Assembly: GCF_009707365.1 (NCBI RefSeq)
Contig: NZ_CP046122.1
Span: 3,782,001-3,846,000 of the forward strand
Length of the DNA: 64,000 bases
Origin: Microlunatus sp. Gsoil 973
GTDB lineage: Bacteria > Actinomycetota > Actinomycetes > Propionibacteriales > Propionibacteriaceae
Reading direction: 5' to 3'
The notes beneath the pieces are model-generated. The model worked only from the letters and a program-made list of their open reading frames with translations. It was not told the origin of the DNA and did not search any database. Both the position numbers and the translations under genes were made by a program. This document shows, one piece after another, positions 1 through 10,401 of the stretch (within the stretch, counting starts at the first letter, position 1; each line of letters starts with the position of its first letter).

Positions 1-205
1 GACAGATTCTGTGGCGATGTCTATGGCGATTCGCTGCCGTATATGTATGCGGCGCGTGCAATGCCCTGAATGGGAACCGGCTCGACCGGGACTTTGTGCT
101 CTGGCCAGCAAATCGGTTCATTCATACGCTATCCGCCTGACCTTCCGCCTGTCGGACGGGCGCACCGTCGCGCTGACGGTGGCGTGAAGGCCGGCGGAGG
201 TAACT

Positions 206-3200
206 GTGCCGCGACGATCATTCCGCATTGGTCTGGCCCTCATTCTCGTGGTGGGCACGATCGCGGTATTCCCGGTTCCCCGGGCCCACGCAGCGGTGAC
301 GCTGAATGTGTCCACCACGTCCGACATTTCGGCCGGCAGCGGCGCCTGCGGCAACTCGAGCACCACGCCGCCCTCACCATTGAGCCTTCGTGAGGCCACC
401 TGTATAGCCAACAATTACGGCGCCGGCCAGGCCGTGACGATCAACGTGCCAACCGGGACGTACCCGCTGACCGGCGGCGAGCTGCGGCTCGGCACCGTCA
501 CGGGTTCGAACATCACCCTGACTGGAGCCGGGCCGGCGAACACCGTCATCGACGGCAACCATGCCAACCGAGTGCTGGAGATCGATCCCTCCATCGTCGG
601 CGGTGTGCAGACCAGCATCTCCGGCGTCACGATCACCAACGGTCGGGATGACACCTTCGGCGGAGCCGGCATCGCCGCGGGATCGGGTGACCGGACCGAC
701 CTGGACAGCCTGACCGTGACCGACTCGGTGATCAGCAACAACCAGGCCAACTTCACCGCGCCGAGCACCAGCAACAACCCCGGCGGAGGCATCCTCTTCC
801 AGGGCGGCAGGTTGACCCTGACCAACGCCACCGTCAGCGGTAACCAGTCCTTCTCCAGCGCCGGGTCCGGCGTGTTCTACCAGGCCGTCGGCTCGACGAC
901 CGGACAGACGCTGACCGTCACCGGCTCCAACTTCACCGGCAACTCCACCGCGAACTCGGGCCGGTCCGGGACGTCCGGCGGCGCACTGGCCGTATCCGGT
1001 GGGTCGTCCACCGTGACCAACAGCCGCTTCACCGGCAACGCAGCCAGCTCTACCGGAGACGAGACCGCGGTCGGCGGCGCCATCTTCCAGCAGACCGGCA
1101 ACCTCACCGTCACCGGCTCCACCTTCACCGGCAACTCGGTCACCAGCCCCGGCACCAGCGGCGGCGGAGCGATCCTCTACACCGCCGGCCAGGCGGTGCT
1201 GCAGCACAACCGACTGGTCGGCAACGTCGGCCCCGGCGGCGTGATGACCAACAGCCGGACCGGCACCGTTGACGCCACCGCCAACTGGTGGGGCTGCAAC
1301 AGCGGGCCCAACACTGCCGGTTGTGAAACCACGACCGGCACTGGCATCACCACCGAACCAAGACTCGTGCTGACCGCCACCGCCGATCCGACTCACGTGA
1401 TCGGCCCGAACGGCACCGCGACCCTGACCGCGTCACTGCTGACCGACTCGGCCGACGGCGCGGTCGGCTCGGCGGAGCTGGCACCGGCCTTCGACGGTGT
1501 CCCGGTCACGTTCGCCGACCCGCCGGGCGATGCAACCGTGACCGGCGATCCGGGTGCACACAGCGTCAACCTGGCCGGCGGCGAGGCCAGCATCGACTAC
1601 CACTCGAACACCACGACGGGCCCGAACAACACCCAGATCACGCTGGACAACGCCACCGTCACCGCCGCGCTCGAGGTCGACCAGCCACCCGCCATCACCA
1701 GCGCCGACACCGCGAGCTTCATCCCCGGAACCCCAGCCGGCTTCACGATCACCACTACGGGCTACCCGGCGGCGAGGATCACCGAGGTCGGCGGTCTTCC
1801 GTCCGGGTTGGCCTTCCAGAACAACGGTGACGGCTCGGCGACCATCTCCGGCACTCCGGCGGCTGGCACCGGTGGCAGCTACCCGATAGACCTGACCGCG
1901 GCCAACGGCGTCTCCCCGAGCGCGACCCAGACGCTGACGATCAAGGTCGGCCGGCCGCCGGCGATCACCAGCCCGGCGACGGCCACCTTCCGGATCGGTT
2001 CGGCGGGCACCTTCACGGTGACCACCTCCGGCGACCCGACGGTGTCCAGGATCACCGCGTCCGGATCGCTACCACCCGGGGTGACGTTCTCCGACAACCG
2101 CGACGGCACCGCCACTATCGCCGGCACCCCGACCGGAACCGGTAACACCTACCCGGTGACGCTGACCGCCGCCAACGGAGTGTCACCGGACGCCACCCAG
2201 AATCTGACCATCCAGGTCGACGAGGCGCCAGTGATCACGCTGAACCCCAGCGACCAGACTGTTGCCCCCGACACCTCGGTGAGCTTCAGCGCGGCGGCCT
2301 CCGGTGTGCCGACCCCGACTGTGCAGTGGCAGCGGTCCACCGACGGTGGGCACAACTTCGCCGACATCGCCGGTGCGACGTCGACCACCTACGCCTTCCG
2401 TACGACGGCAGCCGACGACGGCAACCAGTACCGGGCGGTGTTCAGCAACGGCGTCGGATCGGCGGCCGTCACGACCGCCGCTGGCCTGCACGTAGGGAGC
2501 GCGCCCAGCTTCACCAGCGCCGACCAGACCAGCTTCCTTGTCGGCCGACCCGGCGTGTTCCCAATCGGGACGACGGGCGTACCGAAGGCAACGCTGACCG
2601 CAGCCGGAGACCAGTTCCCGGCCTGGCTGACCCTGAGCGACAACGGCGACGGCACCGGCACGCTGTCCGGAACCCCACCGCCAGGCAGCGCGGGTAGCCA
2701 CCAGTTCACACTCAAGGCCGTCAACGGGTTCAGCCCGGCCGCTTCGCAGGACTTCACCCTGTTCGTGGATGACTCGCCGGTGATCACCAGCGCGGACCGC
2801 GCCACGTTCACGGCCGGACAGGCCGGCAGCTTCGCGGTGACCACAACGGCCGGATTCCCGTCCAGCACGGCACTGAGCGCGTCCGGTCCGCTGCCGTCCG
2901 GCCTGACGTTCCACGACAACGGCAACGGCACCGCGACCCTGGCCGGCACCCCGGACGCCGGCACCGGCGGCTCGACCACGATCACCATCTCCGCCACTGC
3001 GGTCGGCGGGCAGGCGGACCCGGCCACCCAACGCTTCACGCTCACCGTGCTCGAACCGCCGACCATCAGCAGCGCCGATCACGTCACCTTCAGCGAAGGT
3101 TCGCCCGCCTCGTTCACGGTACGGACCATTGCCGGCAACCCGAAGCCGGTCGCGCTCTCCAGCCTCGGCGCCCTGCCGTCGGGTGTCGACTTCACCGACA

Positions 3201-5701
3201 ACCGGGACGGCACCGCGACGATCGCCGGAACCCCGAACGCGGGGACCCGTGGCGTGTACACGATCACCGTCACCGCCAGCAATGGTGTGGACCCGGACGC
3301 CACGCAGACCTTCACGCTGACCGTGAACGCTGCGCCGCAGGTCACCAGCACCGACCACGTCACCGTCGTCGTGAACACGGCGGGCACCTTCACCGTGACC
3401 ACCAGCGGCCGGCCGACCCCGTCGGTGACGCAGTCCGGCAGCCTGCCACCGGGCATGACCTTCACCGACAACACAGACGGCACCGCGACGCTCGGCGGCA
3501 CTCCGACCGCCGGAGGACGCTTCACCTTCACCATCACCGCAGCCAATGGCGTGCTCCCGGACGCGACCCAGAGCTTCACCGCCACTGTGAACGCCGCACC
3601 GGTGATCACCAGCGCCGACCACACAGCCTTCGCGGTCGGCTCAACCGGCGCATTCACGGTCACCACGACTCCAGGGGTTCCGGACGCGACAACGATCACC
3701 GAGAGCGGACGGCTACCGTCCGGTGTCAGCTTCCACGACAACGGCGATGGCACCGCAACGTTGGCGGGAACGCCGGCCGCCGGAAGCGGAGGCAGGTATC
3801 CGCTGACGCTGACCGCCGGCAACGGCGGACCGCTGGACGCGAAGCAGTCCTTCACGCTGACCGTCACCGACGTTCCCGCGATCACCAGCGGTGATCACAC
3901 AACCTTCACCGTCGGCGACGCCGGCCGCTTCACGGTGACCACGCGCCCCGGATTCCCGGCGGCGGTGAACCTGACCCAATCCGGCGGCCTGCCGTCCGGT
4001 ATCACCTTCACCGACAACGGCGACGGCACCGCGACCCTGGCCGGCACCCCCGCCGCCGGCACCGGTGGGTCCTATCCGCTGACCATCACCGTTGCGAATT
4101 CGATCGGCGACTCCGGCCAGGCATTCACCCTCACGGTCATCCGTCGGCCGCAGACCATCACCGTCACCACCATCCCGCCCGCCACCGCCGAGGTCGGCGG
4201 CAGTTACGTGCCGACGGCAACTTCGGACTCCGGGCTGCCTGTCACCGTGTCGATCGACGCGGCCACAACGAACTCGGCGTGCAGCATCAGCGGTGCGGCC
4301 GTGCACTTCGACGCCGCGGGCAGCTGCGTGGTGGACTTCGAGCAGTCCGGAGACGGATCCTTCGCGCCGGCGGCCCAGGTGCAGCAGACGATCACCGTGT
4401 CGAAGGTAGGGACCACGATCGCCGTCACCGCCTCGCCGAGCTCCTCGGTCTATGGGCAGTCCGTCGATGCGACCGTGACAGTGGCCGCCGACTCCGGCAC
4501 GCCGACCGGATCGGTCCAGCTCGGAGTGGACGGTACGAAGGTCGGCGCCCCGGTGGCGGTGACCGGCGGTTCCCCGGTCCGCCGAACGCTGACCGGTCCC
4601 GGGGGCGGACCGCTGGCACCCGGTTCGCATGTCGTGACGGCGTCGTTCACGCCGACCGACAGCACCACCTACGCCTCTGCCACCGCTTCGGTCACCCAGG
4701 TGGTCCTCCAGGCAGCCACCAGAACCTCGCTGAGCGTTCATGCGCACACCCTGCGCGCCGTCGTGACCGCGGTCGCCCCCGGAGCCGGGACGCCGACCGG
4801 CACGGTCAGCTTCCTGGTCGGCGGCCACCGGGTCGGCACCGCACGACTGACCCGCGGCGTCGCGAACCAGACCTATACGGTGCCGGTCGGCCGGGCCAAC
4901 AGGGTGGCCGCCAGCTACTCCGGCGACCGGAACTTCACCGCCTCCTCGGTGTCGACGAGTCGGCATGATCCCAAGATCACCGCCAGCTTGAGCAGCGCGC
5001 ATCACCGCAGCCGGTTCGGCTGGTATCGCTCGCCGGTCACGATCAGATTCACCTGCACGGTGACGAGCGCGCGTCTCACCTCGCACTGTCCCGCGCCGGT
5101 GGTGCTGCGTCACCAAGGCGCCAACCAGTCGGTCTCACGGACGATCGCGGCCGCCGACGGCGGCACGGCCACCGTTGTGGTGCGCGGGGTCAACATCGAT
5201 CTGACCCGCCCCAAGGTATCGATCAAGGGACCGCGGGACGGCGCCACCTACAAGGGTTCGGCGCCGCGGGCCCGTTGTGCGGGACTCGACCGGCTGTCCG
5301 GGGTCGCCTCGTGCCGGCTTACCAAGAAGACCCACGGCGACCGGATCAGCTACCGAGCCACGGCGACCGACCGGGCCGGCAACACGGTTCACCGCTCGGT
5401 GGCCAGCACCGTGCTTGCCTATTACGTGATCGGTGCGCGATACCGGCACGGCGCCTTCACGGTGCGGGCCGGGCACGCGTACACGCTGGTCGCCGCCGGA
5501 CCCAGGCACCGGCCGGTCTACTACGACGCCGCGGTCCATCCGAAGCGGCCGGGCAAACGCGACAATGCCTTCCATCGGGCCGGATATCGAAAATGGACCC
5601 TTGGTGTCTATCTGGAACGGGGCATGCACCGACACCGGTACTGGAACATCGGCATAAAGGCCGGCGGCACCCTGCACATCATCAAGATCCGGGTCAGTTG
5701 A
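206..5701 (+). CDS. Giant secreted surface protein: CSLREA/beta-helix N-terminus plus Ig-like repeats
   Basis: About 1,831 residues from a GTG start preceded by GGCGGAGG. Residues 1-30 form a signal peptide (basic start, hydrophobic core, AHAA cleavage region). A CSLREA-type motif (LSLREATC, about 59-66) follows, then repeated TVTGSTFTGN-like turns to about residue 390, typical of a right-handed parallel beta-helix. From about 495 to 1310 there are eight putative-Ig (He_PIG-like) repeats, each opening with an ITSAD-like strand and carrying a DNGDGTATLAGTP-type turn, plus one ordinary Ig-like domain. Two Big_3-like domains (about 1310-1560) and a basic Cys-containing C-terminus follow. There is no LPXTG sortase motif, so attachment is unclear. 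Likely an adhesin or matrix protein; this role is inferred. It lies directly upstream of the chemosensory operon on the same strand. Confidence 0.85.
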   Translation: MPRRSFRIGLALILVVGTIAVFPVPRAHAAVTLNVSTTSDISAGSGACGNSSTTPPSPLSLREATCIANNYGAGQAVTINVPTGTYPLTGGELRLGTVTGSNITLTGAGPANTVIDGNHANRVLEIDPSIVGGVQTSISGVTITNGRDDTFGGAGIAAGSGDRTDLDSLTVTDSVISNNQANFTAPSTSNNPGGGILFQGGRLTLTNATVSGNQSFSSAGSGVFYQAVGSTTGQTLTVTGSNFTGNSTANSGRSGTSGGALAVSGGSSTVTNSRFTGNAASSTGDETAVGGAIFQQTGNLTVTGSTFTGNSVTSPGTSGGGAILYTAGQAVLQHNRLVGNVGPGGVMTNSRTGTVDATANWWGCNSGPNTAGCETTTGTGITTEPRLVLTATADPTHVIGPNGTATLTASLLTDSADGAVGSAELAPAFDGVPVTFADPPGDATVTGDPGAHSVNLAGGEASIDYHSNTTTGPNNTQITLDNATVTAALEVDQPPAITSADTASFIPGTPAGFTITTTGYPAARITEVGGLPSGLAFQNNGDGSATISGTPAAGTGGSYPIDLTAANGVSPSATQTLTIKVGRPPAITSPATATFRIGSAGTFTVTTSGDPTVSRITASGSLPPGVTFSDNRDGTATIAGTPTGTGNTYPVTLTAANGVSPDATQNLTIQVDEAPVITLNPSDQTVAPDTSVSFSAAASGVPTPTVQWQRSTDGGHNFADIAGATSTTYAFRTTAADDGNQYRAVFSNGVGSAAVTTAAGLHVGSAPSFTSADQTSFLVGRPGVFPIGTTGVPKATLTAAGDQFPAWLTLSDNGDGTGTLSGTPPPGSAGSHQFTLKAVNGFSPAASQDFTLFVDDSPVITSADRATFTAGQAGSFAVTTTAGFPSSTALSASGPLPSGLTFHDNGNGTATLAGTPDAGTGGSTTITISATAVGGQADPATQRFTLTVLEPPTISSADHVTFSEGSPASFTVRTIAGNPKPVALSSLGALPSGVDFTDNRDGTATIAGTPNAGTRGVYTITVTASNGVDPDATQTFTLTVNAAPQVTSTDHVTVVVNTAGTFTVTTSGRPTPSVTQSGSLPPGMTFTDNTDGTATLGGTPTAGGRFTFTITAANGVLPDATQSFTATVNAAPVITSADHTAFAVGSTGAFTVTTTPGVPDATTITESGRLPSGVSFHDNGDGTATLAGTPAAGSGGRYPLTLTAGNGGPLDAKQSFTLTVTDVPAITSGDHTTFTVGDAGRFTVTTRPGFPAAVNLTQSGGLPSGITFTDNGDGTATLAGTPAAGTGGSYPLTITVANSIGDSGQAFTLTVIRRPQTITVTTIPPATAEVGGSYVPTATSDSGLPVTVSIDAATTNSACSISGAAVHFDAAGSCVVDFEQSGDGSFAPAAQVQQTITVSKVGTTIAVTASPSSSVYGQSVDATVTVAADSGTPTGSVQLGVDGTKVGAPVAVTGGSPVRRTLTGPGGGPLAPGSHVVTASFTPTDSTTYASATASVTQVVLQAATRTSLSVHAHTLRAVVTAVAPGAGTPTGTVSFLVGGHRVGTARLTRGVANQTYTVPVGRANRVAASYSGDRNFTASSVSTSRHDPKITASLSSAHHRSRFGWYRSPVTIRFTCTVTSARLTSHCPAPVVLRHQGANQSVSRTIAAADGGTATVVVRGVNIDLTRPKVSIKGPRDGATYKGSAPRARCAGLDRLSGVASCRLTKKTHGDRISYRATATDRAGNTVHRSVASTVLAYYVIGARYRHGAFTVRAGHAYTLVAAGPRHRPVYYDAAVHPKRPGKRDNAFHRAGYRKWTLGVYLERGMHRHRYWNIGIKAGGTLHIIKIRVS

Positions 5702-5837
5702 CGCAGTGGACGCATGATTTCAGAACGGGTAATCCGGCTGGTCCGAATATTGCACGCATCGAGGGGTAACACGGCAATGCGTGTCAGGAGTGGCAGCGGT
5801 CGGGCGGTCCATTAGAGTCTTCGGCATTACTGGACCG

Positions 5838-5866
5838 TTGACAATTCCTCAGACTGGTGCGTTAAT
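5838..5866 (+). promoter_or_regulatory. Candidate sigma70-type promoter of the chemosensory operon
   Basis: A perfect TTGACA (5838-5843) is followed after exactly 17 bases by GTTAAT (5861-5866), four of six matches to the -10 consensus, in the 364-base gap between the surface-protein stop and the MCP start. Nothing else recognisable lies in that gap. A leader of about 190 bases would precede the ATG at 6066. Confidence 0.4.
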
Positions 5867-6065
5867 CATCGCGGTGTTGGATTGCGACCATATCCGCCAC
5901 TCCCACGGATCGAGCGGCATGCCGCCGGAAACGATACGCCGCGGTCGGACACAGGAAGCGATGTGACAAATCGATGGCAGTCCTGGTTGTTGTGCCGGCG
6001 CCGTGGTGCGCGAAACGCGGCCATCGGCGGGCGGTGGTCGATACCCTCCCCGGCCTGGCGTTGAA

Positions 6066-7934
6066 ATGACGCGTCGGCCCGGCGGTTGGCGTTCGGTCCT
6101 GCGTCGCTTCTCGGTCCAGCTCGTAGCGGTGATGCTCCTGGTGTCGGTACCGCTGATGATCGTGCTGGCGATCGTGCTGACACGTGCGGCATCCTCGAGC
6201 CTCACCGATGCCGCCGGCCGCCAAGGGCAGGACGTCGCGGGCGCGCTCTCGCTCCGGGTCGACGACTGGCTGTCGGAGAGGCGCGCGGACGTGACCCTGG
6301 TTGCTGACACCCTCTCCGGCAACGGAGAACTCGGCGGAAAGCAGACCGACGCGCTGCTCGCTCGGTACGACAAGACCTATCGCGACTACACGGCTCTGGA
6401 AGTCGTGGATCCGCAGGGTCGGGTGCTCTCCTCCAGCGGCGCAACATTTCAGGCCGCACGGCAGTCGTGGTTCCATGAGGCACTCGGCGCAAACGCACCG
6501 GTGCTGACGTCGCCGGAACCTGCCGGTGATCACGTCAATTGGGTGGTCGCCAGGCGAATACTCGACCCGAACGGTCGGGTGGCGGGGGTTGTCGCCGGCA
6601 ATCTCAGCCCCACTTCGCTCCCCCATCTGTTGAACACCGATCTCAACAGCGGCGCTGAGATCCTCATCGTCGACACCCAGAACCGTGTCGTCTACGACAC
6701 CAATATGGGCAGGATCAGCGACGACAGCGCGCTTCTGGACGCCGGCGGGTTACGCACCACAATGTCGGACAACATCGCCGTGTCGATGGCCCGGCAGAAT
6801 GACACCGGCGTTGCCCGATACAAGAACGCGTCAGGTGACGACGTGATCGGCGGATACAACCTCGCCGAGGACCTGGACTGGGTGGTCATCTCCCAGCAGC
6901 GAGCCAGCACAGTGCTGGCGCCGGTGATCAGCGCACGGAACCGAGCCATCGTCGTCGTCGCCATCGCGACCGCCGTGGCCGCTGTCGTGTCGATCGCCCT
7001 GGCGAGGCGGAGCACTCGTCCGGTCCGCCGGCTGACCGGCGTCGCCCGCCGGGTGGCCGACGGCGACCTGGACGCCCGCGCACCGGAGACCGGCCCTGCA
7101 GAGTTCGCCGAACTGAGCCACACGTTCAACGCCATGCTGGACACGACCCAGCAACTCATCGACCAGGTCGGGGCTGCGGCCGTTGAGGTCAACTCGGCGG
7201 CGGCCGAACTGTCGGCCTCGTCCGATGAGTTGGCCGCCACCACCACCCAGCAGAGCGCCGCAGTCACCGAGGCCACAGCGACAACCGAGGAACTGGCACG
7301 GTCCTCGGCAGCGATCGCGGACACGGTGGACGGTGTCAGTCGTCAGACCGCGGAGACCCGAGACAATCTCGCCCAGGCCGAAGCCGACATCGCCACCTCC
7401 AGCGAGCGCACCCTGACACTCGCCGGTCGGGTCAACGAGATCGATTCTCTCCTGGTCCTGATCAACGACATTGCCGACCAAACCAATCTGCTGGCGCTGA
7501 ACGCCGCCATCGAGGCCGCTCGAGCCGGCGAGCACGGTCTCGGGTTCGCGGTGGTCGCCGATGAGGTTCGCCGCCTGGCTGAACGGTCGAAATCCTCGGC
7601 CGGAGATATCGCCTCGATCGTTTCGGCCGTGCAGGACGAGACGAACGCCACGGTCATGGCGATGGAGAAGGGTGCCAAGCAGATGCAGCTCGGCCTGAAC
7701 CTACTCGACGGTGTAACCGACGCCAGCGATCAAGTTCGCCTGACCACCCAGCAACAGCGCAGCGCCACAGCACAGGTGGTGGAGACCATGGAACAACTCG
7801 CGGACGCGAGTCGGCAGGTCTCGGCGACAGCGCGGGAGATCGCCGGTGCCGCCGGAAACCTGGCCGAACTCGCCGGCAATCTGGAGTCCAGCGGCGCCGC
7901 GACCGTGGTCCGCTCGAGCGACGGACACCGATGA
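6066..7934 (+). CDS. Methyl-accepting chemotaxis protein (WspA-like receptor)
   Basis: Membrane chemoreceptor of about 622 residues. TM1 is at about 17-39, an extracytoplasmic dCache-like sensor at about 45-285, TM2 at about 290-313, HAMP at about 315-365, then a long cytoplasmic coiled coil. The signalling hairpin tip ([20 protein letters not shown], then RAGEHG) is almost canonical, so it should couple to CheW and CheA. No CheR-docking pentapeptide is seen at the C-terminus (ends SSDGHR). I chose ATG 6066 over the in-frame GTG at 6003 because the basic residues [14 protein letters not shown] lead straight into TM1. It is the first gene of an operon and overlaps cheW by 4 bases. The ligand is unknown; the gene context makes it the WspA equivalent. 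Confidence 0.93.
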   Translation: MTRRPGGWRSVLRRFSVQLVAVMLLVSVPLMIVLAIVLTRAASSSLTDAAGRQGQDVAGALSLRVDDWLSERRADVTLVADTLSGNGELGGKQTDALLARYDKTYRDYTALEVVDPQGRVLSSSGATFQAARQSWFHEALGANAPVLTSPEPAGDHVNWVVARRILDPNGRVAGVVAGNLSPTSLPHLLNTDLNSGAEILIVDTQNRVVYDTNMGRISDDSALLDAGGLRTTMSDNIAVSMARQNDTGVARYKNASGDDVIGGYNLAEDLDWVVISQQRASTVLAPVISARNRAIVVVAIATAVAAVVSIALARRSTRPVRRLTGVARRVADGDLDARAPETGPAEFAELSHTFNAMLDTTQQLIDQVGAAAVEVNSAAAELSASSDELAATTTQQSAAVTEATATTEELARSSAAIADTVDGVSRQTAETRDNLAQAEADIATSSERTLTLAGRVNEIDSLLVLINDIADQTNLLALNAAIEAARAGEHGLGFAVVADEVRRLAERSKSSAGDIASIVSAVQDETNATVMAMEKGAKQMQLGLNLLDGVTDASDQVRLTTQQQRSATAQVVETMEQLADASRQVSATAREIAGAAGNLAELAGNLESSGAATVVRSSDGHR

Positions 7935-8371
7935 CCGCGGTCCATGCGCTGCTCCTGCCGGTCGCCGCGGAGCTGTACGCACTCCCGATCGGCTGGGCAC
8001 GAGAGGTGGTGCGCGCACCGACGATAACGTCGCTGCCGACTGCGCCGCCCACCCTGCTCGGCCTGTTCAACCTACGGGGGGAGATCGTGCCGATCCTTGA
8101 CACCGCAGCCCTCCTTTCGATCGGCGCCATCCCGATCCCCGCATTCGCGGTGGTGGCGTCGAGTCCACATGGACCGGTCGGGCTGGCCACGACAGGTGTG
8201 CCACAGCGCCGGCTGCTCGACCCACCGGTGGGTCCCTCGGAACTTTGGGGAACATCGGGGTCGTATCGGGTCGACGATCAGGTGGCGACGTTGCTCGATC
8301 CGTCCGTGCTCCTGACGCCGGGACGCCTTCGCGGCCAGCAACCGAGTGAGCTCGCCGCCTTGGAGCGCTGA
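7931..8371 (+). CDS. cheW: CheW-like coupling protein 1
   Basis: A 146-residue CheW-domain protein linking the receptor to CheA (WspB/D-type role). The fold is visible as two SH3-like barrels: [16 protein letters not shown] strand ([15 protein letters not shown], about 17-31), then [16 protein letters not shown], a motif found in almost all CheW proteins, and a C-terminal strand ending in DPSVLL. ATG 7931 overlaps the MCP stop and the stop overlaps the cheA start, so translation is probably coupled. The second CheW of the operon (12741-13121) is only weakly similar, suggesting the two occupy different array positions, as WspB and WspD do. Confidence 0.9.
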   Translation: MTAVHALLLPVAAELYALPIGWAREVVRAPTITSLPTAPPTLLGLFNLRGEIVPILDTAALLSIGAIPIPAFAVVASSPHGPVGLATTGVPQRRLLDPPVGPSELWGTSGSYRVDDQVATLLDPSVLLTPGRLRGQQPSELAALER

Positions 8372-10401
8372 TGGCGGGGCTGGGGGCCGAGCGGCTGCAC
8401 CAGCTGTTCGCCCAGGAAGCCGATGTCCGCTTGGCAGCGCTGGACGCGTTGCTGCTCCGACTCGAAACCGACTCGGATCCGGAGCTGGTCCGCTCGATCT
8501 TCCGGGAGGTCCACACCCTGAAGGGGTCGTCGGCGGTAGCCGGTCTGGACCGGGTGAGCGGTGTCGCCCACCGGCTGGAGGAACTTGTTGAAGAAGTCCG
8601 CGAGCAGCGGCAGCCGGTGACGAGTGACCTCATCGACACCCTGCTGCTCGGGGTCGACGAGCTGAGGGAAGCCATCTCGGCGGCGGGCGTTACGGACGGC
8701 CAGGACGTATCCGAGGCCCCGCACGTCGCAGTGCCCGCAGTCCCCAGACCGGCTGATCCTCCGAGCGATCCTGCGGCAGGGCCTCCACTACCGGCCCCGC
8801 GACCGTCGGCCGCGTCTCACACGAACGGCCTGCGGACCGGGGCCGGTGCCATCCTGGTCCCGGTCGAGCGGCTGGAGGAGCTGACCCGGTTGGTCGGTCA
8901 GACCACGTCGGCGCACTTGCGCGTCGGACAGCTGCTCAAGGAGCAGTTCGGCATCGACCCGGCCACCTGCAACGAGTTCAATGAACTGTCCCGCTCGCTC
9001 AACGATCTGCACGATCGCGCAATGCGCACTCAGATGGTGCCGGTCACCACGGTCACCGATCAATTGCACCGGTCGGTACGCGATCTGGCTCGGGCCCAGG
9101 GCAAGCGGATCAGGTGGGAAGTTGCCGGAACCGATACCGAGCTGGACCGCGGTGTCCTGAACCGACTGGCGGATTCACTGCTGCACCTGATTCGCAACGC
9201 TGTCGATCATGGTGTCGAGTCAGCTGAACAGCGAGAACGCGAGGGGAAACCGGCCGAGGCCACGATCCGTCTGCACGCCATGCAGCTGGGTGGCGACGTG
9301 GTCATCGCAGTCAGCGACGACGGCCGGGGAATCGACACGACAAGGATCCGGCGCGACGCGCACCGGCTCGGCATCGACACTGAAGGACTCGCCGAACAGG
9401 ATCTCGTCGACCTCAGCTTCCAGCCCGGCTTGTCAACCGCACAGTTCGTGACCGACGTCTCGGGCCGTGGCGTGGGTCTGGACGTGGTCCGCAGCAACGT
9501 CGAAGCTGCCCACGGTCGAGTGGAAGTACGATCCGAGGCCGGGGTCGGGACCGAGTTCCGAATCATCGTGCCGATAACCGTCGCCGTGTTGCGCTGCCTC
9601 CTGGTCGAGGTCGGCGACGAAACGTTCGCCCTGCCGTTCCATCGGGTGCAGTCGACCCGGTCCGGGAGCGGGTCGCAGGCACGCGCCGAGGGCCGTCCGA
9701 TCGTCTGGGCGGATCATCATCCGGTGCCGGTCACCCCGCTGTGCGATGCCTTGGGATTGGCCGGTGATCCGGCGGAGGGTCCGGTGGTCGTCTTGGGTGA
9801 CGCCACCCGGCGTCACGCCTTCGTCGTCGACCGGCTGGTGGGTCAGCGCGACGTGGTGGTCAAGACGCTGAGCCCGCTGGTCCCGCAGTTGCCTGCCGTC
9901 GCCGGCGCCAGCTGCGAGGCGGACGGCTCGATCATGATCGTGCTCGACCCGCCGGGACTCATCGAACGCGCGCAGGATGTCAGCCGGACGGTCGGTTCGG
10001 CGGCGTCAGCGGCAGCTCCGGCGCCTCGACGCAGCGTGCTGGTCGTTGATGATGCGCTGATCGTGCGTGAACTGCAGCGCGGCATCCTCGAACGCGCGAA
10101 CTTCGACGTCCGAGTCGCCGCCGATGGCCAGCAGGCCCTGGGCCTCCTGGCCGAAGAGCCCAGCGATCTTGTCGTCACCGACATCGAGATGCCGAGGATG
10201 GACGGTTTCGCGCTGACAAGGGCGATCCGCGACCATCCGACGTTGACCAACATTCCGGTGCTCATCGTCAGCTCGCGCGCGAGTGACGCAGACCGCGCAC
10301 GTGGCCTTGATGCCGGCGCCGACGGGTACATCACCAAGAGCAACTTCGACGATGCCAGCCTGCTGACTGCCGTGCACCGGCTGCTGGGGACGACCGGATG
10401 A
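8371..10401 (+). CDS. cheA: Hybrid histidine kinase CheA-REC (WspE-like)
   Basis: A 676-residue CheA with a fused receiver. Order: HPt with phospho-accepting His48 in EVHTLKGSS; a Pro/Ala-rich linker (about 110-150) with no clear P2 domain; dimerisation helices (about 155-250); HATPase with the N box (RNAVDHGVE), G1 (DDGRGID) and G2 (GRGVGLDVV); a CheW-like P5 domain; and a receiver from about 552 with Asp604 in VVTDIEMPRMDG. A missing P2 and a C-terminal receiver are features of WspE and FrzE kinases rather than flagellar CheA. The receiver may act as a phosphate sink or as an intermediate to the CheB and GGDEF receivers. It overlaps its neighbours by 1 and 4 bases. Confidence 0.93.
   Translation: MAGLGAERLHQLFAQEADVRLAALDALLLRLETDSDPELVRSIFREVHTLKGSSAVAGLDRVSGVAHRLEELVEEVREQRQPVTSDLIDTLLLGVDELREAISAAGVTDGQDVSEAPHVAVPAVPRPADPPSDPAAGPPLPAPRPSAASHTNGLRTGAGAILVPVERLEELTRLVGQTTSAHLRVGQLLKEQFGIDPATCNEFNELSRSLNDLHDRAMRTQMVPVTTVTDQLHRSVRDLARAQGKRIRWEVAGTDTELDRGVLNRLADSLLHLIRNAVDHGVESAEQREREGKPAEATIRLHAMQLGGDVVIAVSDDGRGIDTTRIRRDAHRLGIDTEGLAEQDLVDLSFQPGLSTAQFVTDVSGRGVGLDVVRSNVEAAHGRVEVRSEAGVGTEFRIIVPITVAVLRCLLVEVGDETFALPFHRVQSTRSGSGSQARAEGRPIVWADHHPVPVTPLCDALGLAGDPAEGPVVVLGDATRRHAFVVDRLVGQRDVVVKTLSPLVPQLPAVAGASCEADGSIMIVLDPPGLIERAQDVSRTVGSAASAAAPAPRRSVLVVDDALIVRELQRGILERANFDVRVAADGQQALGLLAEEPSDLVVTDIEMPRMDGFALTRAIRDHPTLTNIPVLIVSSRASDADRARGLDAGADGYITKSNFDDASLLTAVHRLLGTTG

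Noticed and set aside
1-205. A c-di-GMP riboswitch upstream of the surface protein gene
   Set aside because: I looked for the conserved GEMM-type core and did not find it in the 205 bases available; the region upstream of the window is not visible.
374-3622. Long minus-strand open frames (for example 374-1396 and 2183-3622) inside the surface protein gene
   Set aside because: They mirror the high-GC codon pattern of the plus-strand gene, are Gly/Arg rich, lack ribosome sites and have no domain. They are antisense shadows.
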